Assembly (NCBI RefSeq): GCF_004803505.1
Contig: NZ_SSWH01000006.1
Location: 142,150-206,149 of the forward strand
DNA length: 64,000 nucleotides
Reading direction: 5' to 3'
Origin: Arthrobacter echini
GTDB taxonomy: Bacteria; Actinomycetota; Actinomycetes; Actinomycetales; Micrococcaceae
Position numbers and translations under genes: made by a program. This document shows, one piece after another, positions 37,431 to 45,745 of the stretch. The notes below the pieces were generated by a model. The model did no database searches and was not told the DNA's origin. It worked only from the letters and a program-made list of their open reading frames with translations. The number at the start of each line of letters is the position of its first letter. Position 1 is the stretch's first letter.

Positions 37431-38291
37431 ATGACCCACCCCAGGAGGCCCGCCATACACGCGGAAGCAGAAACAGAAGCAGAAGCAGACCAGGGCAGCG
37501 TCCAGCTGGCCGACATGGACGCCCACACCTTCAGGGACTGGCTGGCTCGCGATCCGGGGCCCGTTCTGGTTCCCGTCGGGGCCCTGGAACAGCACGGACC
37601 CCATCTGCCCATGGGTACCGATGCCTTCCTGTCCACCGCGATCGCCGGCTCGGTGGCCCGGCGGACAGGAGGGCTGGTGGCCCAGCCATTCACCTACGGC
37701 TACAAGTCGCAGCAGAAGTCGGGCGGTGGAGATCATCTACCCGGCACCACGAGCCTCGATGCTGCTGCGCTCATCCATCTGACGCGCAGCGTGACCGTTT
37801 CGCTGTTCCGGCAGGGTGTCCGCCGGATCGTCTTCGTCAACGGGCACTTCGAGAACTACCAGTTCCTCTACGAGGGCATCGATCTTGCGCTCGACGGGCT
37901 GGGTATCAGGAGCGGGGATGATCGCAGTGTGCTCCTCCTGTCCTACTGGGACTACGTTTCCGACGACACGCTCCGGAAGGTCTACCCCGACGGATTCCCG
38001 GGGTGGGCCATCGAACACGGTGGGGTTCTCGAGACTTCTCTCATGCTGCACCTCAGGCCATCGCTGGTCGGGCTGGATCGCGCTGTGGACCATCCACCGG
38101 CAGACCTTCCGCGTTTCGATCGGCTGCCCGTGGTCCCTGAGCGCACTCCCGAGTCGGGCTGCCTGTCAGCGCCGGCGGGCTCCGATGCCGTCAAGGGCAG
38201 GCTCCTGTTCGATCAGGTCGTGGAGGATCTCTCGACCGACATCCGTGTGGAGTTCGGCCTCGAGACGTCGAACCATACGGAAAAGGCTTGA
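37431..38291 (+). CDS. crnA: Creatininase (creatinine amidohydrolase)
   Basis: 286 residues. It opens the creatinine ring to creatine. Metal ligands fit the known Pseudomonas enzyme: Glu53 and His55 (GALEQHGPH), Asp64, His139 and Glu141 (NGHFEN). Strings shared with that enzyme, from memory, include YGYKSQQKSGGG, GTTSLD and IEHGGVLETSLML, which makes true creatininase likely rather than another member of the family. The start is uncertain: ATG 37431 has no good ribosome site, while AGGAGG at 37442-37447 precedes an in-frame ATA at 37455. Residues 11-19 are a glutamate/alanine/threonine repeat coded by GAAGCA-like units. It follows the BCCT gene by 55 bases. Confidence 0.9.
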   Translation: MTHPRRPAIHAEAETEAEADQGSVQLADMDAHTFRDWLARDPGPVLVPVGALEQHGPHLPMGTDAFLSTAIAGSVARRTGGLVAQPFTYGYKSQQKSGGGDHLPGTTSLDAAALIHLTRSVTVSLFRQGVRRIVFVNGHFENYQFLYEGIDLALDGLGIRSGDDRSVLLLSYWDYVSDDTLRKVYPDGFPGWAIEHGGVLETSLMLHLRPSLVGLDRAVDHPPADLPRFDRLPVVPERTPESGCLSAPAGSDAVKGRLLFDQVVEDLSTDIRVEFGLETSNHTEKA

Positions 38292-38316
38292 CTTTGCTCG
38301 TGTGACGTTCAATACT
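38288..38316 (+). promoter_or_regulatory. Promoter of the creatinase gene
   Basis: TTGACT (38288-38293) overlaps the creatininase stop codon; AATACT (38311-38316) follows after 17 bases. This gives creatinase its own start within what otherwise looks like one transcription unit. Confidence 0.62.
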
Positions 38317-38328
38317 CCAAACAACAGT

Positions 38329-38345
38329 GTTGCAGCTCACGCAAC
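38329..38345. promoter_or_regulatory. Operator GTTGC-N7-GCAAC (creatinase)
   Basis: GTTGC and GCAAC with a seven-base spacer, beginning about six bases after the predicted start site and 59 bases before the creatinase ATG. Matches the sites before the BCCT and MHS transporter genes in arms, spacing and position. Confidence 0.75.
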
Positions 38346-38403
38346 ATACCACCGAGCCGCATCTCCTGCGCCTCATGTGAACAACCCAGGAAGGGCCTCT
38401 CCC

Positions 38404-39660
38404 ATGACAACCACCGATGACCAGAACGTCTCCGACGTCACGAAACTCGAGCGCCTCAAGACCCTGCACAACGGCGAGAAGGTCCCGCTCACCTTCTCCG
38501 ACGCGGAGTTCGAGCGGCGACTGGGTGGACTCCGCCGCATCATGTCCGAGAAGGACCTGGACGCCGTGGTCCTGACCAGCTACCACTCGATCAAGTACTA
38601 CTCCGACTTCCTCTTCACCTATTTCGGGCGCTCGTACGCGATGGTGGTCACGGCCGACGACACCGTGACCATCACGGCGAACATCGACGCCGGGATGCCC
38701 TGGCGACGCAGCTTCGGCGACAACCTCGTGTACACGGACTGGCGACGCGACAACTACATCCACGCGATCCAGGAATCACTGCGGACCCGGGGGGTGAACG
38801 TCCGCCGCCTCGGCGTCGAGGACGACACCCTGCCGCTGGACAGCCGGAACAAGATCCAGGCGGCTTTCGAGAATGCAACCCTCGTCGATGTGGCCCAGGC
38901 AGCCATGCGTCAGCGCATGATCAAGTCAGCGGAGGAGATCGAGGTCATCAAGCATGGCGCACGGATCGGCGACCTCGGCGGGGAAGCCATCCGTAACGCC
39001 ATCACCGGTGGCATCAGCGAGTACGAGGTGGCGCTCATCGGCACCGAGGCCATGGTGCACGAGATCGCGCGGACCTTCCCGGACTCCGAGATCCGTGACA
39101 CCTGGGTGTGGTTCCAGTCGGGCATCAACACCGACGGAGCACACAACTGGGCGACCACCCGGAAGATCCAGGAGCACGACATCCTGTCCCTGAACTGCTT
39201 CCCGATGACCTCCGGGTACTACACCGCCCTCGAGCGCACCCTGTTCTACGGGGAGCCGGACGCACGGTCGCTCGAGCTGTGGAACATCAACGTCGAGGTC
39301 CACAAGCGCGGTCTGGAGCTCATCAAGCCCGGCGCAGTCTGCAAGGACATCGCGGCCGAGCTCAACGAGATCTTCGTCGGTCACGGGCTGCTGGCGAACC
39401 GGACGTTCGGCTACGGACACTCGTTCGGCGTGCTCAGCCACTACTACGGTCGTGAGGCCGGTCTGGAGCTGCGCGAGGACATCGACACCGTCCTGGAGCC
39501 GGGAATGGTCGTTTCGATGGAGCCGATGATCACGGTACTCGACGGCCAGCCCGGGGCAGGCGGGTACCGTGAGCACGACATCCTGGTTGTCGGCGAGGAC
39601 GGCTCGGAGAACATCACGAAGTTCCCGTTCGGACCCGAGCACAACATCGTCGGCGCCTGA
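38404..39660 (+). CDS. creA: Creatinase (creatine amidinohydrolase)
   Basis: 418 residues of the M24 pita-bread fold. It cleaves creatine to sarcosine and urea without metal. The catalytic histidine is His247 in INTDGAHN, and the family-specific strings TSYHSIKYYSDFL, TANIDAGMPWRR, TFGYGHSFGVLSHYYGREAG and EPGMVVSMEPMI closely follow the Pseudomonas enzyme as remembered. ATG 38404 has AGGAAGGG upstream. It is downstream of creatininase but has its own promoter and operator. Its product sarcosine feeds the sox operon. No urease gene is in the window, so the fate of urea is not shown. Confidence 0.94.
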   Translation: MTTTDDQNVSDVTKLERLKTLHNGEKVPLTFSDAEFERRLGGLRRIMSEKDLDAVVLTSYHSIKYYSDFLFTYFGRSYAMVVTADDTVTITANIDAGMPWRRSFGDNLVYTDWRRDNYIHAIQESLRTRGVNVRRLGVEDDTLPLDSRNKIQAAFENATLVDVAQAAMRQRMIKSAEEIEVIKHGARIGDLGGEAIRNAITGGISEYEVALIGTEAMVHEIARTFPDSEIRDTWVWFQSGINTDGAHNWATTRKIQEHDILSLNCFPMTSGYYTALERTLFYGEPDARSLELWNINVEVHKRGLELIKPGAVCKDIAAELNEIFVGHGLLANRTFGYGHSFGVLSHYYGREAGLELREDIDTVLEPGMVVSMEPMITVLDGQPGAGGYREHDILVVGEDGSENITKFPFGPEHNIVGA

Positions 39661-39671
39661 GCACGGGCTGA

Positions 39672-39709
39672 GTGAGGGGGCACGGCATCGGAGGCCGTGG
39701 CCCCCTCAC
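39672..39709 (+). terminator. Terminator-like hairpin after creatinase
   Basis: GTGAGGGGG (39672-39680) pairs with its complement CCCCCTCAC (39701-39709), extended by CACGGC/GCCGTG inside with one bulged base, starting 12 bases after the creA stop. It separates creA from the regulator genes. Confidence 0.65.
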
Positions 39710-39815
39710 CCGTCCAGCGGGCTGCACCCGCTCCACCACACGGTAAGCTGAGGCCCACCGGTGGTCACGACTTCAGGCCTCGGACCAGTGGGACGCAACT
39801 ATCGGTGACGGGACA

Positions 39816-40475
39816 ATGAGCGGTACGAGCACGATGACGGGCGAGGACGTGTCGCTGGCCGAGCGCGCATACGGGATCCTGCGCGACCGGCTGATCATGC
39901 TGGACATCGCTCCGGGGGAACCCATCAACGAGGCCCGGGTGGCTGCGGAACTCGGGTTCGGCAGGACCCCCCTTCGCGAAGCGCTCAAACGGCTCGAGAC
40001 GGACCATCTGGTCATTTCCTACCCGCGCAGGGGGACCTTCGCCACGATCGTGGACATCACCGATCTCGCCGCAATCTCGGAGGTACGCCAGGTACTGGAG
40101 CCATTGGCCGCGCGCAGGGCTGCGTCGAACGGCAATCCCGGCATCCGTGTCGAGCTGGAAGAGGTCGTGTCGGCGATCAAGTCGATGGACATCGGTCAGG
40201 ACCGGAACGAGCTCATGAGGTACGACCTCGAGGTGCACCGCCTGATCTACCGCGCGGCCGGCAATCATCACCTCGAGGAGTCCCTGATCCGGCTGGACAA
40301 TCTGGCAACCCGCATCTGGTGCCTGGTCCTGAATCGCCTGCCCTCCATCGCGGGGCATATCGCAGAGCACGTGGACCTGCTTCGCGCCATCCTCGCCGGC
40401 GACGCGGAGCAGGCCGCTGCCCTGGCCGCGAACCATGTCACACATTTCGAGCGGACAGTGCGAACCGTCCTCTGA
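39816..40475 (+). CDS. GntR-family regulator with FCD domain
   Basis: 219 residues. The winged helix spans about residues 12-75 with INEARVAAELGFGRTPLREALKRL split across helices, and the C-terminal FCD domain contains the metal/acid-binding pattern around DLEVHRLIYRAAGN and HVDLLRAILAGD. FCD regulators usually answer to small carboxylates. Placed after creA and 31 bases before the IclR gene, it is the best candidate to bind the CAACTGATATATCAGTTG palindrome of glyA-sox. A TAAGCT box near 39743 may be its promoter. Confidence 0.88.
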   Translation: MSGTSTMTGEDVSLAERAYGILRDRLIMLDIAPGEPINEARVAAELGFGRTPLREALKRLETDHLVISYPRRGTFATIVDITDLAAISEVRQVLEPLAARRAASNGNPGIRVELEEVVSAIKSMDIGQDRNELMRYDLEVHRLIYRAAGNHHLEESLIRLDNLATRIWCLVLNRLPSIAGHIAEHVDLLRAILAGDAEQAAALAANHVTHFERTVRTVL

Positions 40476-40506
40476 GGCGTCCCGCATTTGCGATGATGGA
40501 GCACAC

Positions 40507-41352
40507 ATGACCTCAGTAGAACAGTCCGACGCCGCGGCCCGGGAGCCGAAAAGCGCCTCCGTCATCATCAACGCCATCGCAGTGCTGCGCACCTTCACCG
40601 CGGACGAGCCGCTTCTCGGAGTGACCGAGATCGCGAGCAGGGTAGGGCTGCACAAGAGTACGGTCTCGAGGATCCTGGCGACCTTCGAACAGGAACACCT
40701 CGTGGAACGCGACGCCGAGACACGCAGATTCCGCCTCGGGCTGGGCCTGATCGCTGTCGCCGGTCCGCTGCTGGCCGATCTGGAGGAACGGCAGGTGGCT
40801 CATCCCGTGCTGCGTGCACTGGCCGAGCAGACGGGAGAGACGAGCGCGCTCATGGTGTGGAGCGACGACCAGTCCATGTGCGTGGAGCAGATCCCGAGCC
40901 ACCATCAGATCAAGCACAGCACGCCCCTGGGAACCAGATACAAGGATGCCATGAGCGCCTCGGTGCAGGTCTTCCTGTCGGCGGCACCCACGGAGGACGT
41001 CGTGTCCCTGCTGCGCAACGGGTCGATCACCTATCCGGAGCTCGACGACACCGCACTCGATGCCTATCTACTCCGCCTGGAGGAGAACCGCCTCCGGGGC
41101 TGGGCGAGCAACTACGGTGAGACCTCGACCGACGAAGTCGGTGTGGCGGCCCCGGTCCACGATCATCGCGGGCACCTCGTGGCAGCGGTCCTGATCCCGG
41201 CACCGCGCTTCCGTGTGGATCCTGACCGGCTGCAGGATCTCGGAGCTGCCTGTTCGGCTGCCGCGCAGCAGGTCACCGCACGCCTGGGCGGCAAGGCCCC
41301 CGGCGCTCCGCACATCGACGATCCGGAGATCGACCGCGTAAGAGGCCGATGA
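40507..41352 (+). CDS. IclR-family transcriptional regulator
   Basis: 281 residues. The N-terminal helix-turn-helix (about 35-80: LGVTEIASRVGLHKSTVSR) precedes the IclR effector domain with ETSALMVWSDDQSMCVEQ and EVGVAAPVHDHRGHLVAAV. ATG 40507 has TGGAG upstream. IclR dimers often bind palindromes of 14-17 bases near promoters, so this protein is the likely ligand of the GTTGC-N7-GCAAC sites. The effector may be creatine, creatinine or sarcosine. Both assignments are inferred from location. Confidence 0.88.
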   Translation: MTSVEQSDAAAREPKSASVIINAIAVLRTFTADEPLLGVTEIASRVGLHKSTVSRILATFEQEHLVERDAETRRFRLGLGLIAVAGPLLADLEERQVAHPVLRALAEQTGETSALMVWSDDQSMCVEQIPSHHQIKHSTPLGTRYKDAMSASVQVFLSAAPTEDVVSLLRNGSITYPELDDTALDAYLLRLEENRLRGWASNYGETSTDEVGVAAPVHDHRGHLVAAVLIPAPRFRVDPDRLQDLGAACSAAAQQVTARLGGKAPGAPHIDDPEIDRVRGR

Positions 41353-41406
41353 CGGCGTCGCCGCCGCGCCATACGGCAGCACGCTGATGAGGGCTGGAGC
41401 AGGCGT

Positions 41407-42639
41407 TCACCGGGTTCCCGTGGCCTCGTACCGGCCGGATGCCGGAGCTGCCCGCGGAATCCAGTACCAGAGGATGGCTGCACCGAGGAAGCCGAGAACC
41501 GCCGTCGCCCAGATGCCCGCCGAGAGCGTGGCCACTGCGGTGACCACCGAGAGCAGCGCCGGTCCGCCCATAGTTCCTACGTCCGTGAGCAGGCGCCAGA
41601 TTCCGAGGAACCGTGCCCTTCCGGGCGACGGCGAGAAATCCGCTCCGAGTGTCATGACGATGCCCGATCCGATGCCATTGCCCAGGCCGATGAGCAGTGC
41701 CACGAGCAGCAGGCCCACGGCATCCGCGGCGAACGGCAGGAGGATGAGCGCACTGGCCATGATGACCATGCACGGCACAGCAACCCAGCGGCGCCCCCTG
41801 GCATCCATGACCATGCCCGCCGGATAGAAGACGAGCATGTCGATGGCGCCGGAGACGCCGTAGATGAGCGCCGTTGCCGAGCCTTCCAGGCCGATGTTCT
41901 CCGCCCAGAGCGGCAGCACTGCCTGCCGCGTGGCCCGCACGGCTGCGATGAGCAGCACTCCTGCTCCGACGGTGAGGAAGACACGCGCATGAGAGCGCAA
42001 GAGAGACCGTACGGTGGGCGCGGCCGGAGCTGACAGCACTGCTCCGAGCGACGACGCCGCCGCTCGCCCCGGCATGCCGAGTTCGGGGACGCGCCGGCTG
42101 AGGGCTGCCGCAGCCAGGCCGGCCACTGCTCCCACCCAGTAGGCGCCGTGCAGCCCCAGCTCACGCATCGCGACTGCGGCCAGGAACGGACCCGCGAACA
42201 CGCCGATCCGCGTCACGCCTCCGAGAGTCGACAGCGCCCGGGCACGGAACCGGTGCGGAACCGCCTCGGTGAGATAGCTCTGCCGGGCGAGGCCGAAGAC
42301 CGCCCCTGCCATCCCGACCATGAAGACGGCGCCCGCGAAGACCGGCAGGCTCGGCGCGGCAAGCGCGAGGAACATCGCCGCGGACAACCACAGAGCCGCC
42401 CCGACGAGGGCCCGGCGCTCGCCGAACCGGATGGTGAGCACGGTAGCTGGGATGTTGGTGAGCAGGGATCCGACCCCCGAGAGCGCGACGACCAGGGCTG
42501 CCGTGGCGATGTCCGCGCCGAGGTCGCGTGCGGTGAGCGCGATCACCGGGAGGATGGCGCCGGTGGCGACCCCGTACAGCAGCGATGGCCCGTAGGCTCC
42601 CACCGCGATCGCTCGGAGGTCGAACGGTTCCTTCGGCAC
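41407..42639 (-). CDS. MFS transporter, drug-exporter-like
   Basis: 410 residues, twelve helices. MFS landmarks include TVLTIRFGERRALVG in the first cytoplasmic loop and YPAGMVMDARGRRWVAV between helices 8 and 9. GTG 42639 is preferred: a TACGCT box at 42651-42646 lies six bases upstream, fitting a leaderless message, and the remaining upstream frame is a shadow of the crcB genes. It converges on the IclR gene. Substrate unknown. Confidence 0.78.
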   Translation of the reverse strand: MPKEPFDLRAIAVGAYGPSLLYGVATGAILPVIALTARDLGADIATAALVVALSGVGSLLTNIPATVLTIRFGERRALVGAALWLSAAMFLALAAPSLPVFAGAVFMVGMAGAVFGLARQSYLTEAVPHRFRARALSTLGGVTRIGVFAGPFLAAVAMRELGLHGAYWVGAVAGLAAAALSRRVPELGMPGRAAASSLGAVLSAPAAPTVRSLLRSHARVFLTVGAGVLLIAAVRATRQAVLPLWAENIGLEGSATALIYGVSGAIDMLVFYPAGMVMDARGRRWVAVPCMVIMASALILLPFAADAVGLLLVALLIGLGNGIGSGIVMTLGADFSPSPGRARFLGIWRLLTDVGTMGGPALLSVVTAVATLSAGIWATAVLGFLGAAILWYWIPRAAPASGRYEATGTR

Positions 42640-42692
42640 GGTTTCAGCGTAGTAGTACGACTCCGGCGCCGACCATCCTGTCTTCCTGCCCG

Positions 42693-43079
42693 TCAGAGCT
42701 GGGCGAGCAGCAGCCCGATCGTCAGCCCGAGCCCGGCCGTCAGGAGCGCAGCAAGAGCGGTTCCCGCGCCGGAGAGCAGGGCCGCGGAGACCCGACCTGC
42801 CTGGAGGAGGCGTACGGTCTCGGTGCTCGCGGTGCTGAACGTGGTGTAGCCACCGAGGAAACCCGTGCCGGCCACGAGCGTCCATGGCGCCGGCAGTGCA
42901 GCTATGAGAATGAAGCCGGTGACGATCCCGAGCAGGAACGAGCCGCTGATGTTGACGGCGATGGTGCCGACGTTGAGCTCGCTCGACGCGCGGGAGCCGA
43001 CGGCGTCGTCGAGCACGAAGCGCACAACCGATCCGAGTCCACCCGCCACGCCGAGCACGAGCACCAGAGCCGGGCTCAT
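42693..43079 (-). CDS. crcB: CrcB/Fluc fluoride channel subunit
   Basis: 128 residues, four helices. Family landmarks are GGLGSVVRFVLDD, NISGSFLLGI and GTGFLGGYTTFSTASTE, the last including the conserved phenylalanines and the Gly-Gly-x-Thr-Thr-Phe turn that holds a central sodium. Fluc proteins export fluoride passively. Its ATG overlaps the end of the other crcB (ATGA), and paired genes in actinobacteria usually make a heterodimer. Confidence 0.9.
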   Translation of the reverse strand: MSPALVLVLGVAGGLGSVVRFVLDDAVGSRASSELNVGTIAVNISGSFLLGIVTGFILIAALPAPWTLVAGTGFLGGYTTFSTASTETVRLLQAGRVSAALLSGAGTALAALLTAGLGLTIGLLLAQL

Positions 43080-43555
43080 GACGCCGTCCCCGTCGATGAG
43101 CCGGCCGTCGACCCCGGCTGCCTCCGCGCACGGCCACCGACGGCGATGCCTGCTGCGCTCGCTGCGAGACCCACGACCACCGTGCCGACCAGGTAGCCGA
43201 TGCCCTCGAGCACGCGCCCGGTTCCCAGCAGCAGTACGGAATCGACCGCCAGAGCGCTGTACGTGGTGAAGCCACCGAGGAACCCGGTGCCGACCAGCAG
43301 CCGTACCGACCGACGCCGTCCCTCGTCCGGCCCCCGGTGCACGAGCGCCTCGACGAGAAGGCCCAGCAGGAAGGCGCCCGTGAGGTTGATCAGCAGGATT
43401 CCCAGTGGCAGACCCGTAGGCGTGGGCAGCAGCTCGGCAACGGCGAAGCGAGCAACGGTGCCGCCCGTGCCGCCGATGAACACCAGGAGGAGATCGACGC
43501 TCCTGCGGGAATCCGGCGCCCCCTCGGTCGACTGGACGTCCGGCGGCTCGCTCAT
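43076..43555 (-). CDS. crcB: CrcB/Fluc fluoride channel subunit
   Basis: 159 residues from ATG 43555 (TTG 43558 also possible). GGTGGTVARFAVAE, NLTGAFLLGLLVE and GTGFLGGFTTYSALAVDS mark the family. A 20-residue polar head and a glycine/serine-rich tail of about 18 residues extend it beyond the four-helix core. I looked for a fluoride riboswitch upstream and did not recognise one. Confidence 0.9.
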   Translation of the reverse strand: MSEPPDVQSTEGAPDSRRSVDLLLVFIGGTGGTVARFAVAELLPTPTGLPLGILLINLTGAFLLGLLVEALVHRGPDEGRRRSVRLLVGTGFLGGFTTYSALAVDSVLLLGTGRVLEGIGYLVGTVVVGLAASAAGIAVGGRARRQPGSTAGSSTGTAS

Positions 43556-43672
43556 CAACCTACATTTGCATGCCTGCCGGCGGCGCGCCAGAACGCTATG
43601 CCGATGCGATCACAAACCGGTAACAGGAAGGTAATATCGTGATCCGGAGCACAATGGCGTGGAGGAGCAACA

Positions 43673-45277
43673 ATGAGTCATCAGTCCGGAGAAGTGGCGG
43701 CCGGAGGGAACGCGGTCCTCGAGGACGGCGGGTCTGCTCGTCCCGCCGGCAGGGTGTGGCTGCTGCGCGGGATCGGCGTCGTCGTCGCGCTGGGCGTCTA
43801 CTTCCTTCTGGGCGGTTCCGACCTGTCCACCGATGGACGCGTCGTGGCGGCGATCGCGGCCCTCATGGCCGTCTGGTGGATGACGGAGGCGCTGCCACTG
43901 TCGGTCACCTCCCTGCTGCCGATCGTGCTGCTACCGATGCTCACTGCCATCCCGGTCGCGGATGCCACGGCACCGTACGCCAACCCGATCGTCTTCCTCT
44001 TCCTCGGTGGCTTCCTGATCGCCATCGCCATGCAGAAGTGGAATCTTCACCGGCGCATCGCACTGCTCACGCTCCGGCGTGTGGGGACGCACCCACGGCG
44101 CATCATCCTCGGGCTGATGATCTCCACCGCATTCCTGTCCATGTGGGTCTCCAATACGGCCACGACGCTGATGATGCTACCCATCGCGCTCAGTGTGCTC
44201 ACGCTCGTGGTCGAGAACAGCCGCGGTGCCAACGCCGTGGAGGGGAAGACCGGCGCTGATCTCGCTGCGGGCAAGGCCATCAGCAATGTGGTGGACGACA
44301 AGCAGATCCGTGTCTTCGGTGTTGCACTCGTCCTGTCCGTCGCATGGGCTGCAACCATCGGCGGGCTCGGAACCCTCCTCGGTAGCCCCCCGAATGCCAT
44401 CGTCGCCGGCTATATCAGTACCGAACTCGGGGAGGACATCGGCTTCGTCCAGTGGATGCTGCTCGGCGTTCCCATCGTGATCGTGTTCATCGGGCTTGCC
44501 TGGCTGCTCATCACGCGTGTCATTTTCAGGTTCTCGCTCGAGGAGATCCCGGGTGGCAAGGAACTGATCGACACGGAGATCAGCAAGCTCGGGCGAATGA
44601 GCCAGGGTGAGAAGACCGTCCTCGTGGTCTTCTGCAGCGCCGCGTTCCTCTGGATCGTTCCCGGACTCGTCTCCAACATCGGTGCGGTCAGCGAGACGCT
44701 TCCCTGGCTCGGTGAGTTCGACGACACCGTGATAGCCATCGGGGCAGGGATCGTTCTCTTCCTGCTTCCCGCGGACAGGGCCGGTAGCATGACGCTGATC
44801 TGGAAGGACGCCGAGGAGGGACTGCCCTGGGGTGTGCTCCTCCTGTTCGGTGGCGGCCTTTCGCTGGCCGGAGCCGTGGCGGCCACCGGTCTCGACGCCT
44901 GGTTCGGTGAGCGCGTGAGCGGGCTCGGCGCACTGCCGATCGTCCTGCTGCTCGCCGTCGTCGTCACGATTGTCCTGCTCCTGACCGAGATCACGAGCAA
45001 CACGGCGACCGCTGCCACGTTCATCCCGATCCTCGGCGGCGTCGCGGTCGGCATCGGCCTGGACCCGCAGACACTCCTCATTCCCGCCGCACTGGCGGCA
45101 ACCTGCGCCTTCATGCTTCCCGTCGGGACGCCGCCCAATGCCATCGTGTATGCGACCGGCAACGTGAAGATCTCGGAAATGGTGCGCGGCGGTATTGTCC
45201 TCAATATCGTCGGCGTCATCCTCATCACCATGTTCACCGTCCTGATCGGCCCGTTCGCCCTCGGACTGGTCATCTGA
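43673..45277 (+). CDS. DASS/SLC13-family sodium:carboxylate symporter
   Basis: 534 residues, eleven or so helices. The two carboxylate-binding Ser-Asn-Thr motifs are present as MWVSNTATTLMMLP and LLTEITSNTATAATFIP, followed by FMLPVGTPPNAIVYATG, the SLC13 signature. A long cytoplasmic loop of about 35 polar residues follows the first motif. Substrates are C4-dicarboxylates or sulfate-like anions in relatives; dicarboxylate is more likely here. ATG 43673 has GGAGGAG upstream and a TAATAT box at 43632-43637. Confidence 0.88.
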   Translation: MSHQSGEVAAGGNAVLEDGGSARPAGRVWLLRGIGVVVALGVYFLLGGSDLSTDGRVVAAIAALMAVWWMTEALPLSVTSLLPIVLLPMLTAIPVADATAPYANPIVFLFLGGFLIAIAMQKWNLHRRIALLTLRRVGTHPRRIILGLMISTAFLSMWVSNTATTLMMLPIALSVLTLVVENSRGANAVEGKTGADLAAGKAISNVVDDKQIRVFGVALVLSVAWAATIGGLGTLLGSPPNAIVAGYISTELGEDIGFVQWMLLGVPIVIVFIGLAWLLITRVIFRFSLEEIPGGKELIDTEISKLGRMSQGEKTVLVVFCSAAFLWIVPGLVSNIGAVSETLPWLGEFDDTVIAIGAGIVLFLLPADRAGSMTLIWKDAEEGLPWGVLLLFGGGLSLAGAVAATGLDAWFGERVSGLGALPIVLLLAVVVTIVLLLTEITSNTATAATFIPILGGVAVGIGLDPQTLLIPAALAATCAFMLPVGTPPNAIVYATGNVKISEMVRGGIVLNIVGVILITMFTVLIGPFALGLVI

Positions 45278-45309
45278 GGTTCGCCTCGCACTACGGACCG
45301 GAGGTACCG

Positions 45310-45702
45310 ATGACGACGGCGGGCACAGTAGAGCACTCGGAGCCTGTACGGCACGTTCTCGAGCACTGCGAGATCTTCGATCATCATCAGTGGCTGGAAG
45401 TCGTCCTCAGTGCACACCACGACGTGACCGACAGGGACCTGAGTGTCTTCCGGTCCGGGCTGGATGCCGTGGCCGGCTGGCGATCGAAGCCGATGCTGAT
45501 CCACATGCAATCCCTACGGGGTGTCAGCCTGGAAGGCCGGGAACGCATCGGTCGCTACAGACACCCGACCCCGATCGCCGTCGTGGGAACGGGGCCGGTG
45601 GATGAGATCATCGCGAGTTTCACCCTCCGCTCCCCCAGCTCCACCAGGTACTTCTCCGATCGCGTCGAGGCGCTTCTGTGGCTGGGTATCGCCGCTGCCT
45701 GA
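45310..45702 (+). CDS. Small STAS/SpoIIAA-like protein of unknown function
   Basis: 130 residues from ATG 45310 with GGAGGT upstream, 32 bases after the DASS gene and probably co-transcribed. The sequence has the alternation of a SpoIIAA/STAS-like fold (SKPMLIHMQSLRGVSLEGRE, TPIAVVGTGPVDEIIASF, RYFSDRVEALLWL), a pattern I associate with small proteins common in Arthrobacter. No catalytic residues can be named. A regulatory role for the transporter is only a guess. Confidence 0.6.
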   Translation: MTTAGTVEHSEPVRHVLEHCEIFDHHQWLEVVLSAHHDVTDRDLSVFRSGLDAVAGWRSKPMLIHMQSLRGVSLEGRERIGRYRHPTPIAVVGTGPVDEIIASFTLRSPSSTRYFSDRVEALLWLGIAAA

Positions 45703-45745
45703 GAGCCCGGGCAGCCGTGGCACGCAGCAGATGACAATGGCAGGT

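Noticed and set aside
42640..43275. Upstream extension of the MFS gene at 41407
   Set aside because: The extra 212 residues overlap crcB and are low-complexity; a leaderless-type start at 42639 gives a normal MFS length.
43556..43672. Fluoride riboswitch before the crcB pair
   Set aside because: The region was read on the minus strand for the conserved riboswitch blocks, which were not found. A covariance-model search would settle it.
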